From assembly GCF_900167095.1 (NCBI RefSeq), contig NZ_FUXG01000025.1, positions 1 through 42,570 of the forward strand: a DNA stretch of 42,570 nucleotides, read 5' to 3'. This DNA comes from Oceanospirillum multiglobuliferum. Lineage in GTDB: Bacteria > Pseudomonadota > Gammaproteobacteria > Pseudomonadales > Halomonadaceae. Made by a program: the position numbers and the translations under genes. How positions within the stretch are numbered: the stretch's first letter is position 1; each line of letters begins with the position of its first letter. The notes under the pieces were generated by a model that saw only the letters and a program-made list of their open reading frames with translations, did no database searches and had not been told where the DNA came from. Positions 25,558-33,303 of the stretch are shown one piece after another.

Positions 25558-26742
25558 TTGGACGTACAACTGTCAGACCGCGTGCAGTCAATCAAACCTT
25601 CTCCGACTTTAGCAGTAACCAATCGTGCTGCGGAGCTTCGCGCAACAGGCAAGGATATTATTGGCCTTGGTGCTGGTGAGCCTGATTTTGACACCCCTGA
25701 ACATATTAAAGAAGCGGCTATTGAAGCAATCAAAGCGGGTTTCACAAAGTATACCGCAGTTGATGGAACACCAAGCCTGAAAAAAGCCATTATTGATAAG
25801 TTTCAACGCGACAATGGCCTTGTATACGAGCCAAACCAGATTTTGGTTTCTTCAGGTGGTAAGCAGAGCTTTTTCAACTTGTCTTTAGCTCTGATCAATC
25901 CCGGTGACGAAGTGATCATTCCAGCACCTTACTGGGTGTCTTACCCTGATATGGTGTTGGTTGCAGAAGGTAAGCCTGTTTTCATTGAAACTGGTGCAGC
26001 TAACCGTTTTAAAATTACAGCAGAGCAGTTAGAGGCCGCAATTACGCCACGTACTAAACTGTTTGTGATCAACAGCCCATCAAACCCAAGTGGTATGGCA
26101 TATACGCTTGATGAGCTGAAAGCACTGGCTGAAGTATTGAAGAAACACCCTCATGTTATGATCGCAAGTGATGATATGTATGAGCATATTCTGTGGACTG
26201 AGGAGAAGTTCTGCAACATCCTGAACGCCTGCCCAGAACTGTATGACCGTACTTTCGTTCTTAACGGTGTTTCTAAAGCTTATAGCATGACAGGCTGGCG
26301 TATTGGTTACGCAGCGGGTCCTGCTAAAGTGATTGGCGCTATGAAAAAGATGCAGTCTCAGAGCACCTCAAACCCTGCGTCAATCTCTCAGGCCGCAGCT
26401 GAAGCTGCCTTGAACGGCCCGCAAGAATGTATCGCAGAGATGTTAGTGTCCTTCAAAGAGCGCCATGACTTTGTTGTTGAAAAACTGAACAGCATTCCGG
26501 GTGTAAACTGCCTACCGGGCGATGGTACTTTCTACGCGTTTGCAGATTACTCTGAAGCGATTAAAGCTTACCCAGGCGTTGAAAATGACGTCGAGTTTGC
26601 CGAAGTGATGCTTGAAAAAGCAGGCGTTGCAATGGTGCCAGGCTCTGCTTTTGGCACCCCAGGTTGTCTACGCATCTCTTTTGCAACTAGCCGTGCTAAG
26701 TTAGAAGACGCGCTAGATCGTTTAGCGAAGACATTAGGTTAA
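25558..26742 (+). CDS. Class I aspartate aminotransferase
   Basis: 394 residues, cytosolic, PLP-dependent, of the bacterial Ib (thermophile-like) aspartate aminotransferase group. GAGEPDFDTPEHI, TKYTAVDGTPSLKKAI, PAPYWVSYPDM, NSPSNPSG and the PLP-lysine segment GVSKAYSMTGWRIGYAAG mark the family. It interconverts aspartate/oxaloacetate and glutamate/2-oxoglutarate, or possibly prephenate-type substrates. The start is TTG at 25558, with GAGGA 7 bases before it; no ATG is available in a sensible position. Convergent with hrpB and separated from it by a terminator. Confidence 0.93.
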   Translation: MDVQLSDRVQSIKPSPTLAVTNRAAELRATGKDIIGLGAGEPDFDTPEHIKEAAIEAIKAGFTKYTAVDGTPSLKKAIIDKFQRDNGLVYEPNQILVSSGGKQSFFNLSLALINPGDEVIIPAPYWVSYPDMVLVAEGKPVFIETGAANRFKITAEQLEAAITPRTKLFVINSPSNPSGMAYTLDELKALAEVLKKHPHVMIASDDMYEHILWTEEKFCNILNACPELYDRTFVLNGVSKAYSMTGWRIGYAAGPAKVIGAMKKMQSQSTSNPASISQAAAEAALNGPQECIAEMLVSFKERHDFVVEKLNSIPGVNCLPGDGTFYAFADYSEAIKAYPGVENDVEFAEVMLEKAGVAMVPGSAFGTPGCLRISFATSRAKLEDALDRLAKTLG

Positions 26743-26754
26743 TCTCTTCGCCAA

Positions 26755-26783
26755 GAAGCCACCTTTATTTAAAAGGTGGCTTC
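26755..26783. terminator. Bidirectional terminator between aminotransferase and hrpB
   Basis: GAAGCCACCTTT and AAAGGTGGCTTC form a 12-bp stem with a 5-base loop, in the gap between the two convergent stop codons. Confidence 0.8.
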
Positions 26784-26833
26784 AGTCTCAAGCCTATCGC
26801 CTTTCCTCAAGTTCTTTTTCTATACTCAATTAC

Positions 26834-29515
26834 TCAATTTCCCAGCTTCTTTTTCGTTTTATGGGTCGCTTCTGCGGTGAGTGGATCTTCCGGCCAAGGG
26901 TGTTTGGGATAACGTCCGCGCATCTCTTTACGCACTTCAGGGTAAACCTCTCGCCAGAAGGTAGCGAGGTTTGAGGTGACGGCCAGTGGTCGCCCCGCTG
27001 GTGAAAGCAGGTGAATAGTTACGGGAATGCCTGCAATAGTCGGCACTTGTTCCGTGCCAAACATCTCTTGTAGTTTGGTGCTGACGGTGGGCGGGTTCTG
27101 GCTGTAGTCGATCTTCACCGAGCGGCCTGAGGCGACTTGAAACATCGCCGGAGCCAGAGTGTCCAACGCCTGCTGTTGCGGCCAACTGAGCAGGCTTTTC
27201 AGCATGTCGCTGATGGGTAACTGTTGCCATTGGCGCTGATTGTTGACCCCCGTTAGAAATGGCACTAACCACGCTTCCACAGAATCTAGCAAACCTTGAT
27301 CTGTCAGATCCGGCCATTGTTCATCGCTCTGATCCGCAAGGTTCTGGCGCAAGAACTCAATGCGCTGGCGTAGGGCGATATCGGCCTCCTGCCAAGGTAG
27401 AGCATCAATCCCCTGTTGTTGCAAACGTAGGATACCTGCTTGATTCAGTGCCGCCTGATTCGGCTTCTCCCCCTGTTTCTCATCTAACACCAGCGCCCCA
27501 AGGCGAGTTTGTACACTGTTGATCAGGCGATCCCCCTGCCAGTGGCAGAAAGGCTGATGCTGAATCTGATCCGCCAAGTGATCGGTGACTGTTTTTTTAT
27601 CCAGTTCTAACCAAAGGGTTAGGGTTTCCCGACTGTCTTGACTGAATGAGCGGGCGTGTAGGGCGATCACAAACTCTGGCTGCTGATGGCTTTTCAATTG
27701 CGCTTGTCGGCCATTGCTCAGTTTGTAGATCCCTGCATCACCTGTGTTAGCGGTATTCTGTGTTTGTTTGAGGCCAACCTTATCCGAATAAGCGTGACAA
27801 AGCCCTTCAATCATGAGGTCGATAAACACTGTATTTTGCAATTGAGCGATCAGGCAGGCGGCAGGCTTCTGCGCTGAGCTTAACCCTGAAAGTAAATTGA
27901 AACTGTTTTTATATACAGTATCTGTGCTTTTGCTACTCTGAATCAGGTGATGGCTCTCTTTCAGCAGGCGAATAGCACCCTGTTCGATACGTTTGCACAA
28001 GGCTTTATTGGCCGGATCAGGGGATAAAATCAGATGTTCGCAAGCAGATAACAGCGCGTTTTCTGGCAGATGTGCACCTTCCTGTAACAAACTGAAGACA
28101 AAGGCACAGGCCGCCAACTGCTCGGCTTTGAGTGTATCAACCCCTTTGTCTGCTGCCTGTAACAGACTGAGCCAACCACGCCCAAGATGAGCGGACAGCA
28201 CCAACTCACGGGAGGCTTGTCCGAAAGCAGTTAACTGCAAGCTACTGCTACCGGACGCCATCTCCAGCAACTTTAATTGTTGCAATCGGGAAAGCGCACT
28301 TTGCCAACGGGATTTTGGCGGCGGCGTGACCCAATCAAATTCATCAGGATCATCGGAACCCCACTGCACCAGTTGCAGCGCCAACTCTGATAGATCCTGC
28401 CGATTGATCTCCGGCTCTGGCTGAGGCGACAGCGCGCCCTGCTGATCCTCACTCCAGCAGCGGAACACCTGACCGGCCTGTGTACGCCCCGCACGACCCG
28501 CACGTTGTTTGGCCTCGGCGCGGGTGACGGGGCGGGTGTGCAAGCGCACCACTCCGGCTTCTTTATCGAAGCGAGCTTCACGGGCAAGGCCGGAATCCAC
28601 CACTAAACAGATGCCGTCGATGGTGAGGCTGGTCTCCGCAATAGCGGTAGCCAGAATACAGCGGCGCATAGCCTTTTGTGCCGGAGCAATAGCCGCCTGC
28701 TGTTCTGCCAGTTTCTGCTGGCCGTGCAGTTGGCGCAGGTCAATATTGGCTTGCTGGCAGCGGGCAGAAAGGGCTTCTGCTACCCGATTGATCTCCCCGA
28801 CACCAGGCAGAAAACAGAGAAGATCGCCATTCTGAGTGTCTATCACCTCTAAACAGCGCTCAATGGTCGCCTGCACTCGATCAGATAACGGCACACTGGT
28901 GCGGTTGTAGTGGTATTCCAGTGGATAAACGCGACCTTCGCAGAAAAGAATCGGCACTTGCAATGCGGTTTCCAACGCCTCTTGCGCCAACGTGGCCGAC
29001 ATCACCAAAAGCCCCGCCGGATTGTCATCCCGATAGAGCTGATTCATCTGGCGGCACAGCGCCAAAATCAGATCAGAGTCCACCGTGCGCTCATGGAACT
29101 CATCCAAAATCACAAGACTGATACCGTCTAATGTTGGGTCACGCTGCAACATCCGCAACAGTACGCCAGAGGTCACTAATTCCAAGCGAGTCTGCGCGCT
29201 AACCTTAGACTCCCCCTTTACTCGATAACCGATACGCTCACCCACCGACTCCCCAATCAGCCCCGCCATATAAGATGCTGCCGCCTGCGCGGCTACTCGA
29301 CGGGGCGCAGTCATGATGATCTTCCCGTTTTGGAAGGCAGGGTGTTGCATCAGCGCAATAGGCAAACGCGTGGTTTTACCCGCACCCGGCTCCGCCGACA
29401 GCAACGCCAGCTCTTGAGCGTGCAGCTGAGCCACCAACTCAGGCACCTGCGCCAGAATCGGCAAGTCGTTTTGATTAGATGGGGAGCAGTTAACGGATGA
29501 AACCGAGGATGTCAT
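26834..29515 (-). CDS. hrpB: ATP-dependent helicase HrpB
   Basis: An 893-residue DExH-box RNA helicase-like ATPase. Walker A is SAEPGAGKTTRLP, motif II is VILDEFHERTVDSDL (DEFH, as usual in HrpB), motif III is VMSATL and motif VI is AKQRAGRAGRTQAG. The helicase-associated and HrpB C-terminal domains follow, ending in the family-typical YPEVRKEMRGRYPKHPWPEDP. Full length. Its cellular role is poorly known; in some bacteria it affects mRNA processing. It lies directly beside the cassette block, whose outermost attC-like hairpin begins about 45 bases upstream of its start. Confidence 0.96.
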   Translation of the reverse strand: MTSSVSSVNCSPSNQNDLPILAQVPELVAQLHAQELALLSAEPGAGKTTRLPIALMQHPAFQNGKIIMTAPRRVAAQAAASYMAGLIGESVGERIGYRVKGESKVSAQTRLELVTSGVLLRMLQRDPTLDGISLVILDEFHERTVDSDLILALCRQMNQLYRDDNPAGLLVMSATLAQEALETALQVPILFCEGRVYPLEYHYNRTSVPLSDRVQATIERCLEVIDTQNGDLLCFLPGVGEINRVAEALSARCQQANIDLRQLHGQQKLAEQQAAIAPAQKAMRRCILATAIAETSLTIDGICLVVDSGLAREARFDKEAGVVRLHTRPVTRAEAKQRAGRAGRTQAGQVFRCWSEDQQGALSPQPEPEINRQDLSELALQLVQWGSDDPDEFDWVTPPPKSRWQSALSRLQQLKLLEMASGSSSLQLTAFGQASRELVLSAHLGRGWLSLLQAADKGVDTLKAEQLAACAFVFSLLQEGAHLPENALLSACEHLILSPDPANKALCKRIEQGAIRLLKESHHLIQSSKSTDTVYKNSFNLLSGLSSAQKPAACLIAQLQNTVFIDLMIEGLCHAYSDKVGLKQTQNTANTGDAGIYKLSNGRQAQLKSHQQPEFVIALHARSFSQDSRETLTLWLELDKKTVTDHLADQIQHQPFCHWQGDRLINSVQTRLGALVLDEKQGEKPNQAALNQAGILRLQQQGIDALPWQEADIALRQRIEFLRQNLADQSDEQWPDLTDQGLLDSVEAWLVPFLTGVNNQRQWQQLPISDMLKSLLSWPQQQALDTLAPAMFQVASGRSVKIDYSQNPPTVSTKLQEMFGTEQVPTIAGIPVTIHLLSPAGRPLAVTSNLATFWREVYPEVRKEMRGRYPKHPWPEDPLTAEATHKTKKKLGN

Positions 29516-29554
29516 GGGTAAAGCACCGATAGTAAAGCGTGAAAAACAGAGGGC

Positions 29555-29620
29555 TAAGGATTAGCGCCCAATAAGAGGGATTTGTGGGCAGCGAAGCTAC
29601 TCGCTGCCCTCTTGTTTAAG
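29555..29620 (-). repeat. Degenerate attC-like site, outer end of cassette block A
   Basis: A strong hairpin GGGCAGCGA/TCGCTGCCC lies between a poor core (TTAGCGCC in place of TAACGCC) at the left and TTGTTTAAG (in place of TTGTTAG) at the right. Its position next to the DUF6868-like gene stop and its orientation match the better attC sites, so I read it as a decayed attC. A terminator is the alternative. Confidence 0.45.
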
Positions 29621-29622
29621 CT

Positions 29623-29871
29623 CTACTGACCCATGGCCTTTAAAGCAAGATATGGCGCCACGATAAAAACTAGCGTCACAATTTTGTAAGTACTTATAAA
29701 ATCAAAATACTTAACATTAAGCTCTTTTTTATCTATCCCAAACATCTTGCTCTGAATGGAAGATACTGTATCTCTCATAAACACAATCATGATTGTTGCG
29801 AGTAGAAGATAGGCAATATTGATTACCGACGCCCAGCCTAGTAACTCAGTTAACTGTGAGAGTGTGATCAT
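29623..29871 (-). CDS. Small membrane protein, DUF6868-like (cassette gene)
   Basis: 82 residues with two membrane helices (about 16-34 and 62-80) separated by a short charged loop. LLGWASVINIAYLLL and the ending VAPYLALKAMG match the DUF6868 pattern as I remember it. AAGGA stands 8 bases before the ATG. It is the outermost cassette gene of block A, next to hrpB. Function unknown. Confidence 0.75.
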   Translation of the reverse strand: MITLSQLTELLGWASVINIAYLLLATIMIVFMRDTVSSIQSKMFGIDKKELNVKYFDFISTYKIVTLVFIVAPYLALKAMGQ

Positions 29872-29906
29872 CGCTCATTCCTTTAATAGATAGCATTGCT
29901 TAAAGC

Positions 29907-29993
29907 CTAGTAGATAAAGTTTTGCGATATATGACAAGATTTCTGGATGGCTTCCTGCACACCTTGAGCAATACTTTCAAAGGCACTCGCCAT
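29907..29993 (-). pseudogene. Possible remnant of an antitoxin-type helix-turn-helix gene
   Basis: A 28-codon frame starting MASAFESIAQGVQEAIQKS, with GGGA upstream, then a TAG stop. This opening resembles the first helix of HigA/XRE-type antitoxins that often sit in integron arrays; the helix-turn-helix part is missing. No toxin gene is seen. The similarity is judged by eye from a very short sequence. Confidence 0.3.
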
Positions 29994-30039
29994 GATTTTT
30001 CCCAATACCAGATATTGACCAGTTTAGACAGCACAGAGA

Positions 30040-30094
30040 AGCTGTAGAGTAGCGGAGGTCAGCACCGAAGGGTGGATCTGCCTCCTTGTTATAT
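30040..30094 (-). repeat. Degenerate attC-like site
   Basis: GGAGGTCAG and CTGCCTCC arms with an inner CACC-GAA-GGGTG hairpin end in CCTTGTTAT just before the gene stop, as in intact sites. The left core is replaced by TAGAGTAGCGG, so the site is probably a poor recombination substrate. Confidence 0.5.
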
Positions 30095-30556
30095 TTACGG
30101 GACTTTAAAACTATTAACGCTCTTCATAAGCAGGCCTTTATTCTTTGACCAATTCGAAGCTGAGTCTGTTGCGGTAGCGAGATAGAAATTATTACCGTTT
30201 TTAATTGCCTTTGAATAGAAATGCAGATTTTGACCCTGCACCACTCCCTTATATTCAAATATTAAAACTCCATCACTAATAGTAGACGTGATAATGGTTA
30301 GTCCTAGCTGAGCAAATTGAGCATCAGATAGTTTTTTGTAGTCTTCGAGCGTACCTGGATACGGTTGTATTAACACATTTACATTTGAAGCAAATCCATT
30401 ATCGGCAGGTAAATACATTTGAAGCACTTGTGCACCTGCATTACCCGCGTTTCCGTCTAGCATATCAATGCTAAAGCCATATTTATCGAACTTAACTGGA
30501 TCAGCTTGTGCGCTGATTGAATATAATACGATAAGCAATGCTAATATTGATCTCAA
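30095..30556 (-). CDS. Secreted protein of unknown function (cassette gene)
   Basis: About 153 residues. A signal peptide (RSILALLIVLYSISAQA, cut before DP) leads to a domain with GFSIDMLDG, NVNVLIQPYPGTLEDYKKLS and FYLATATDSASNWSKN. The pattern resembles the PsbP/DcrB/DUF1795 fold but I cannot assign it firmly. I prefer the TTG start at 30556, which has AGGGG upstream and gives a proper signal peptide; a TTG at 30577 is the alternative. It shares one apparent cassette with the DUF1330-like gene upstream, as no attC lies between them. Confidence 0.75.
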   Translation of the reverse strand: MRSILALLIVLYSISAQADPVKFDKYGFSIDMLDGNAGNAGAQVLQMYLPADNGFASNVNVLIQPYPGTLEDYKKLSDAQFAQLGLTIITSTISDGVLIFEYKGVVQGQNLHFYSKAIKNGNNFYLATATDSASNWSKNKGLLMKSVNSFKVP

Positions 30557-30668
30557 TTCAACCCCTAATTTCCTCAATGAAAAAATATAATGCCATTTAA
30601 CTTAGATTAACAAGAAAATGAAGAACTAATAAAGGCCAACTCAACTTTTCCCGACTTTAAAAGCCTTT

Positions 30669-30974
30669 TTAAGCCTCTTTCTCGTAGCTAGATATTATCG
30701 TTACACTACCTACAGACTTAACAAAATATGTTTCTTTAACTTCTAAATATTTAGGGTCAGAGAAAAAATCTTCCATTTTGTTTTTACTGGGAAAATTTAT
30801 TGTAAATACTCTGTTAATATCAGTATGACCTTCTGAAGCCAATACATCCGAAACTATAAAGTCATAGCCAAATCGACCTTCATAATCAGAAAGGATTGAT
30901 TTCATAGCATCACGATAATCATTATATCTGATATCATCCACCACATTCAAACCAACCAATATTTCATATAACAT
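30669..30974 (-). CDS. DUF1330-like small protein (cassette gene)
   Basis: 101 residues, soluble. The ferredoxin-like core shows ILSDYEGRFGYDFIVSDVLA and INRVFTINFPSKNKMEDFFS, followed by DPKYLEVKETYF, the usual pattern of DUF1330/ABM-like dimeric barrel proteins. AGGAG stands 5 bases before the ATG. No attC is seen between it and the secreted protein gene 90 bases downstream; AAAGGC/GCCTTT there (30631-30668) could be a weak terminator. Confidence 0.75.
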   Translation of the reverse strand: MLYEILVGLNVVDDIRYNDYRDAMKSILSDYEGRFGYDFIVSDVLASEGHTDINRVFTINFPSKNKMEDFFSDPKYLEVKETYFVKSVGSVTIISSYEKEA

Positions 30975-31005
30975 TTACACTCCTAAACTCGAATTATTCA
31001 ATGGA

Positions 31006-31074
31006 TATCTGACGGCTGGCAACCGCAGAGCGAAGAGATGCGGTTGCCAGTCCCACACGATGCCATTGTTAGGT
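31006..31074 (-). repeat. attC-like site with strong hairpin
   Basis: CTGGCAACCGCA and TGCGGTTGCCAG pair perfectly over 12 bp. The right core ATTGTTAGGT is intact (GTTRRRY), while the left reads CTGACGG in place of CTAACGG. It is next to the lipoprotein stop codon, as expected for a cassette. Confidence 0.6.
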
Positions 31075-31077
31075 GTT

Positions 31078-31584
31078 TTAGTTGATTTTCTTCATTTGAC
31101 CACGCAATGATGGCGGCACATCTTGGAGAAGAACAATGGAAATACTTCCATCAGTTGCAGTATTGTTGTGTGCCACCTTCTCACCGAGAGTTGATGTTAT
31201 CTGCTCAGGAGACAAGGTATACATACCGCCATTTAATGGATCAATAATAAACCAACCGATTAGCCCACCGAAAATAATATTCCCACCAATGTACCATCCA
31301 TTTGCGCTAGCAGTGATTGGAATCACCTGGTTTTCATATCCTGACTTCGTTATTTCGACAGTAAAGCTCTTCTTGCCCCAGTAGCTACCATTACTTTTTT
31401 GTAGAGTTACGCTTGTTGGGGTCTGCCCCTTAAATATTTGCACACCTTTTTCGTCAGTGATAAGTATTGTCGCGTCACTAGGGTTGCTAGATATTGGTAC
31501 GACCTGAGTTTTATCCCCAACTATTGTCGCGCAACCACCGAGAAGCGTCGCGGATAGCGCAAATATGCATACAGCCTTTTTCAT
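31078..31584 (-). CDS. PEGA-like lipoprotein (cassette gene)
   Basis: 168 residues. A lipoprotein signal ends in LLGGCATIVG (lipid on the Cys). The following beta-rich part, VPISSNPSDATILITDEKG with KGQTPTSVTL and KSGYENQVIPI, has the rhythm of a PEGA surface domain. A glycine-rich membrane-like stretch (GGNIIFGGLIGWFIIDPLNG) then follows. AGGGA stands 6 bases before the ATG. Relatives named only as hypothetical lipoproteins are frequent in chromosomes and cassettes. Function unknown. Confidence 0.8.
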   Translation of the reverse strand: MKKAVCIFALSATLLGGCATIVGDKTQVVPISSNPSDATILITDEKGVQIFKGQTPTSVTLQKSNGSYWGKKSFTVEITKSGYENQVIPITASANGWYIGGNIIFGGLIGWFIIDPLNGGMYTLSPEQITSTLGEKVAHNNTATDGSISIVLLQDVPPSLRGQMKKIN

Positions 31585-31639
31585 GTTTTTTCCCTAAGTA
31601 TTGTCCTTTTAATTTAAGTTAAGTGCCGGACGATTTAAC

Positions 31640-31699
31640 ACCTAACGCCGCCAGCAGAGGCGCAGCTTTGCTGCGTCCTACTGACTGGCCTTGTTATGA
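31640..31699 (-). repeat. attC site, about 60 bp
   Basis: A perfect left core ACCTAAC (RYYYAAC) and right TTGTTATG enclose GCGCAGC-TTT-GCTGCGT. The stop codon of the neighbouring gene lies in the right core. Confidence 0.8.
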
Positions 31700-32059
31700 A
31701 TTGTATGCTTTGTTTGAAGTTATTTTTGCCAGGCCTTTAATGACTTTGTAAATTGACCAAATCCAAACAGCTAACAATATGAAATAGCCAACAACAACAA
31801 ACGCTAAAATAAAGCCCAATATAGAAAGACCAAGACCCCACCAGAATGTTTTTATAATGTTTGAATAATGATCTTCAAATATCGTTCCTTGTGCCTCTCC
31901 CTTTTTAACCATTGCCCAAATTGCCCCAATGATCCAAAAGATACCCGTAAATAGACCAACAACCATAAGGCCGTAAGCAATAAGGGCATTTGTTTTTGCA
32001 GCATCATCTTTAGTGGATAAAGACTGTGGTGCTGCGGTTGCTTCTTGCATATCTGACAT
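31694..32059 (-). CDS. Four-helix-type membrane protein, DUF4870-like (cassette gene)
   Basis: About 121 residues. After a polar N-terminus come hydrophobic segments ALIAYGLMVVGLFTGIFWII, WWGLGLSILGFILAFVVVGY and FILLAVWIWSIYKVIKG. DHYSNIIKTFWW between them is typical of DUF4870-like proteins. I chose the ATG at 32059, with AAAGGAG upstream, over 32095. The stop TAA is supplied by the attC core. Function unknown. Confidence 0.78.
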   Translation of the reverse strand: MSDMQEATAAPQSLSTKDDAAKTNALIAYGLMVVGLFTGIFWIIGAIWAMVKKGEAQGTIFEDHYSNIIKTFWWGLGLSILGFILAFVVVGYFILLAVWIWSIYKVIKGLAKITSNKAYNS

Positions 32060-32108
32060 TGATTTCTCCTTTGTAGTCAGTTTAATGAAATTCATAATAC
32101 TCCAATAA

Positions 32109-32192
32109 GAGGCTAAAAACAGTTTGCTATAACTGGCAGTAAAGCGAAACCTAGCATACTGTTTTTAGTCCTGCTTGACTGGCTTGTTAGGC
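32109..32192 (-). repeat. attC-like site with partial cores
   Basis: CTAAAAACAGT (32113-32123) and ACTGTTTTTAG (32158-32168) pair perfectly over 11 bp. The right end GGCTTGTTAGGC has a perfect GTTRRRY core; the left core is degraded (GGCTAAAAAC). Confidence 0.6.
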
Positions 32193-32828
32193 TTTCACGT
32201 ACACTGCTGCTTCAGTGAAGAAATCATGCAGGGTTAGAATTAAATGTTTTTCTAACATTTGTGACGTAAATTCTTTCAACGTATTAAGAGAATCAAAACT
32301 CCCTTTTTCGTGATCGACTTCATCTTTCACCTTAAACTCTTTGGTAAAAATTTCCTTTCCATTTTGTATCAGATAATACTTAACGTCAAAATCAGCTATA
32401 ATGTTATATTCTTGTGACCCTAAACCTAGAGTAAGCAAACCTTTACCTAAACTTTTTGCAAATTCATGCTCTGCATAAGCAGGCCCTTTTTTATCGTGAG
32501 CGATAATTTCAAGTTTTAATATAAAATCAGGATTTTCGGCCAAGTGCTTTACTGAAACGGGCAGTTGACTAAATATAAGCTTAGGTAGTTCTTTTAAGGT
32601 AGATGCTGATGCAACTGAAAGCTCAGCCTGTTCTAATGGTACTAATGCTAATTGCTCTCCTCCAGAAAACACCCCTGGTTTTGGCTGGCTATATAACACC
32701 TCATAATTTAGTGTTTTATTTTCATATACTGGATCATGAACTTTTGTGACAGTTGCCATTTTTATTTCCGCATGACTTGCACAGCCACTCAGTATTACCA
32801 TCATTAACATTAACGCTATTTTTTTCAC
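32187..32828 (-). CDS. Lipoprotein of unknown function (cassette gene)
   Basis: 213 residues with signal MKKIALMLMMVILSGCASHA, lipidated at the Cys. The mature part has KLIFSQLPVSVKHLAENPDF, GKGLLTLGLGSQEYNIIADF and EIFTKEFKVKDE, suggesting a beta-sandwich in the periplasm, but no family is recognised. GTG start with GGAG 7 bases before. The stop TAA falls in the attC core. It is the innermost gene of block A. Confidence 0.78.
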   Translation of the reverse strand: MKKIALMLMMVILSGCASHAEIKMATVTKVHDPVYENKTLNYEVLYSQPKPGVFSGGEQLALVPLEQAELSVASASTLKELPKLIFSQLPVSVKHLAENPDFILKLEIIAHDKKGPAYAEHEFAKSLGKGLLTLGLGSQEYNIIADFDVKYYLIQNGKEIFTKEFKVKDEVDHEKGSFDSLNTLKEFTSQMLEKHLILTLHDFFTEAAVYVKA

Positions 32829-32860
32829 TTTATTTCTCCACGTCCTGTGATTTGAAGGTA

Positions 32861-32888
32861 GTTAGACATAGACGTTTAAAAGTCTAAC
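32861..32888. repeat. Inverted pair of integron core sites
   Basis: GTTAGAC (32861-32867) and GTCTAAC (32882-32888) are perfect GTTRRRY and RYYYAAC cores in inverted order, 14 bases apart. They lie between the first gene of block A and the attC-like site at 32901. This may be a scar of a recombination or deletion between cassette ends. Confidence 0.4.
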
Positions 32889-32900
32889 TCCCAGTTGAAA

Positions 32901-32959
32901 GCTTAACTATTAGGCAGTTATATAGATGGCAAAGCCATGGCTATGACAGTTTTTTTAAC
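32901..32959 (-). repeat. attC-like hairpin, second copy of the 993-1051 site
   Basis: Starts with GCTTAAC (perfect RYYYAAC), has the inner ATGGC-AAA-GCCAT hairpin and outer arms GCAGTTATA/CTATGACAGT, but the other core is spoiled by a T-run. It is near-identical in layout to 993-1051 and also borders the long repeat. Confidence 0.55.
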
Positions 32960-32990
32960 AGCCGCAAGACTCTAAGGGGGCTTTTTAACG

Positions 32991-33200
32991 TGATGCTTTC
33001 CCTGTAAACCTGTGGCTTATCTACGCGCTATTTTTTGGCCTGTTCCACGCCTAAGTCGCTCGATTGGTTCACTATTTGCTTCTAGCAAAGCTCTTTTTAC
33101 CTCTTTTTTGATACGCTGGCAACTACCAGCCATCAGGCTATACCCGAAATGACTAACACTTTTGTTATTGATCAAGGTTTCGGTGCTAAGTCGTATCAGC
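32991..33200. repeat. Long repeat, copy 3
   Basis: Matches window positions 1-195 in the same orientation and, in its last part, 1055-1136. It fills most of the gene-free stretch 32829-33303 downstream of selO. On the minus strand a frame containing ALLEANSEPIERLRRGTGQK is open, but copy 1 has a stop in that frame, so coding is doubtful. From 33200 to 33303 nothing is recognised. Confidence 0.75.
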
Positions 33201-33303
33201 TATTCGTAACACCTGTGCTTTAAACGCAGATCATAGAGCTGGCGTTGGTAGAGTAAATTATGGGTGTCTCGGCTTTCCTTTTATTCTCCATAGTTGAAAC
33301 GAA

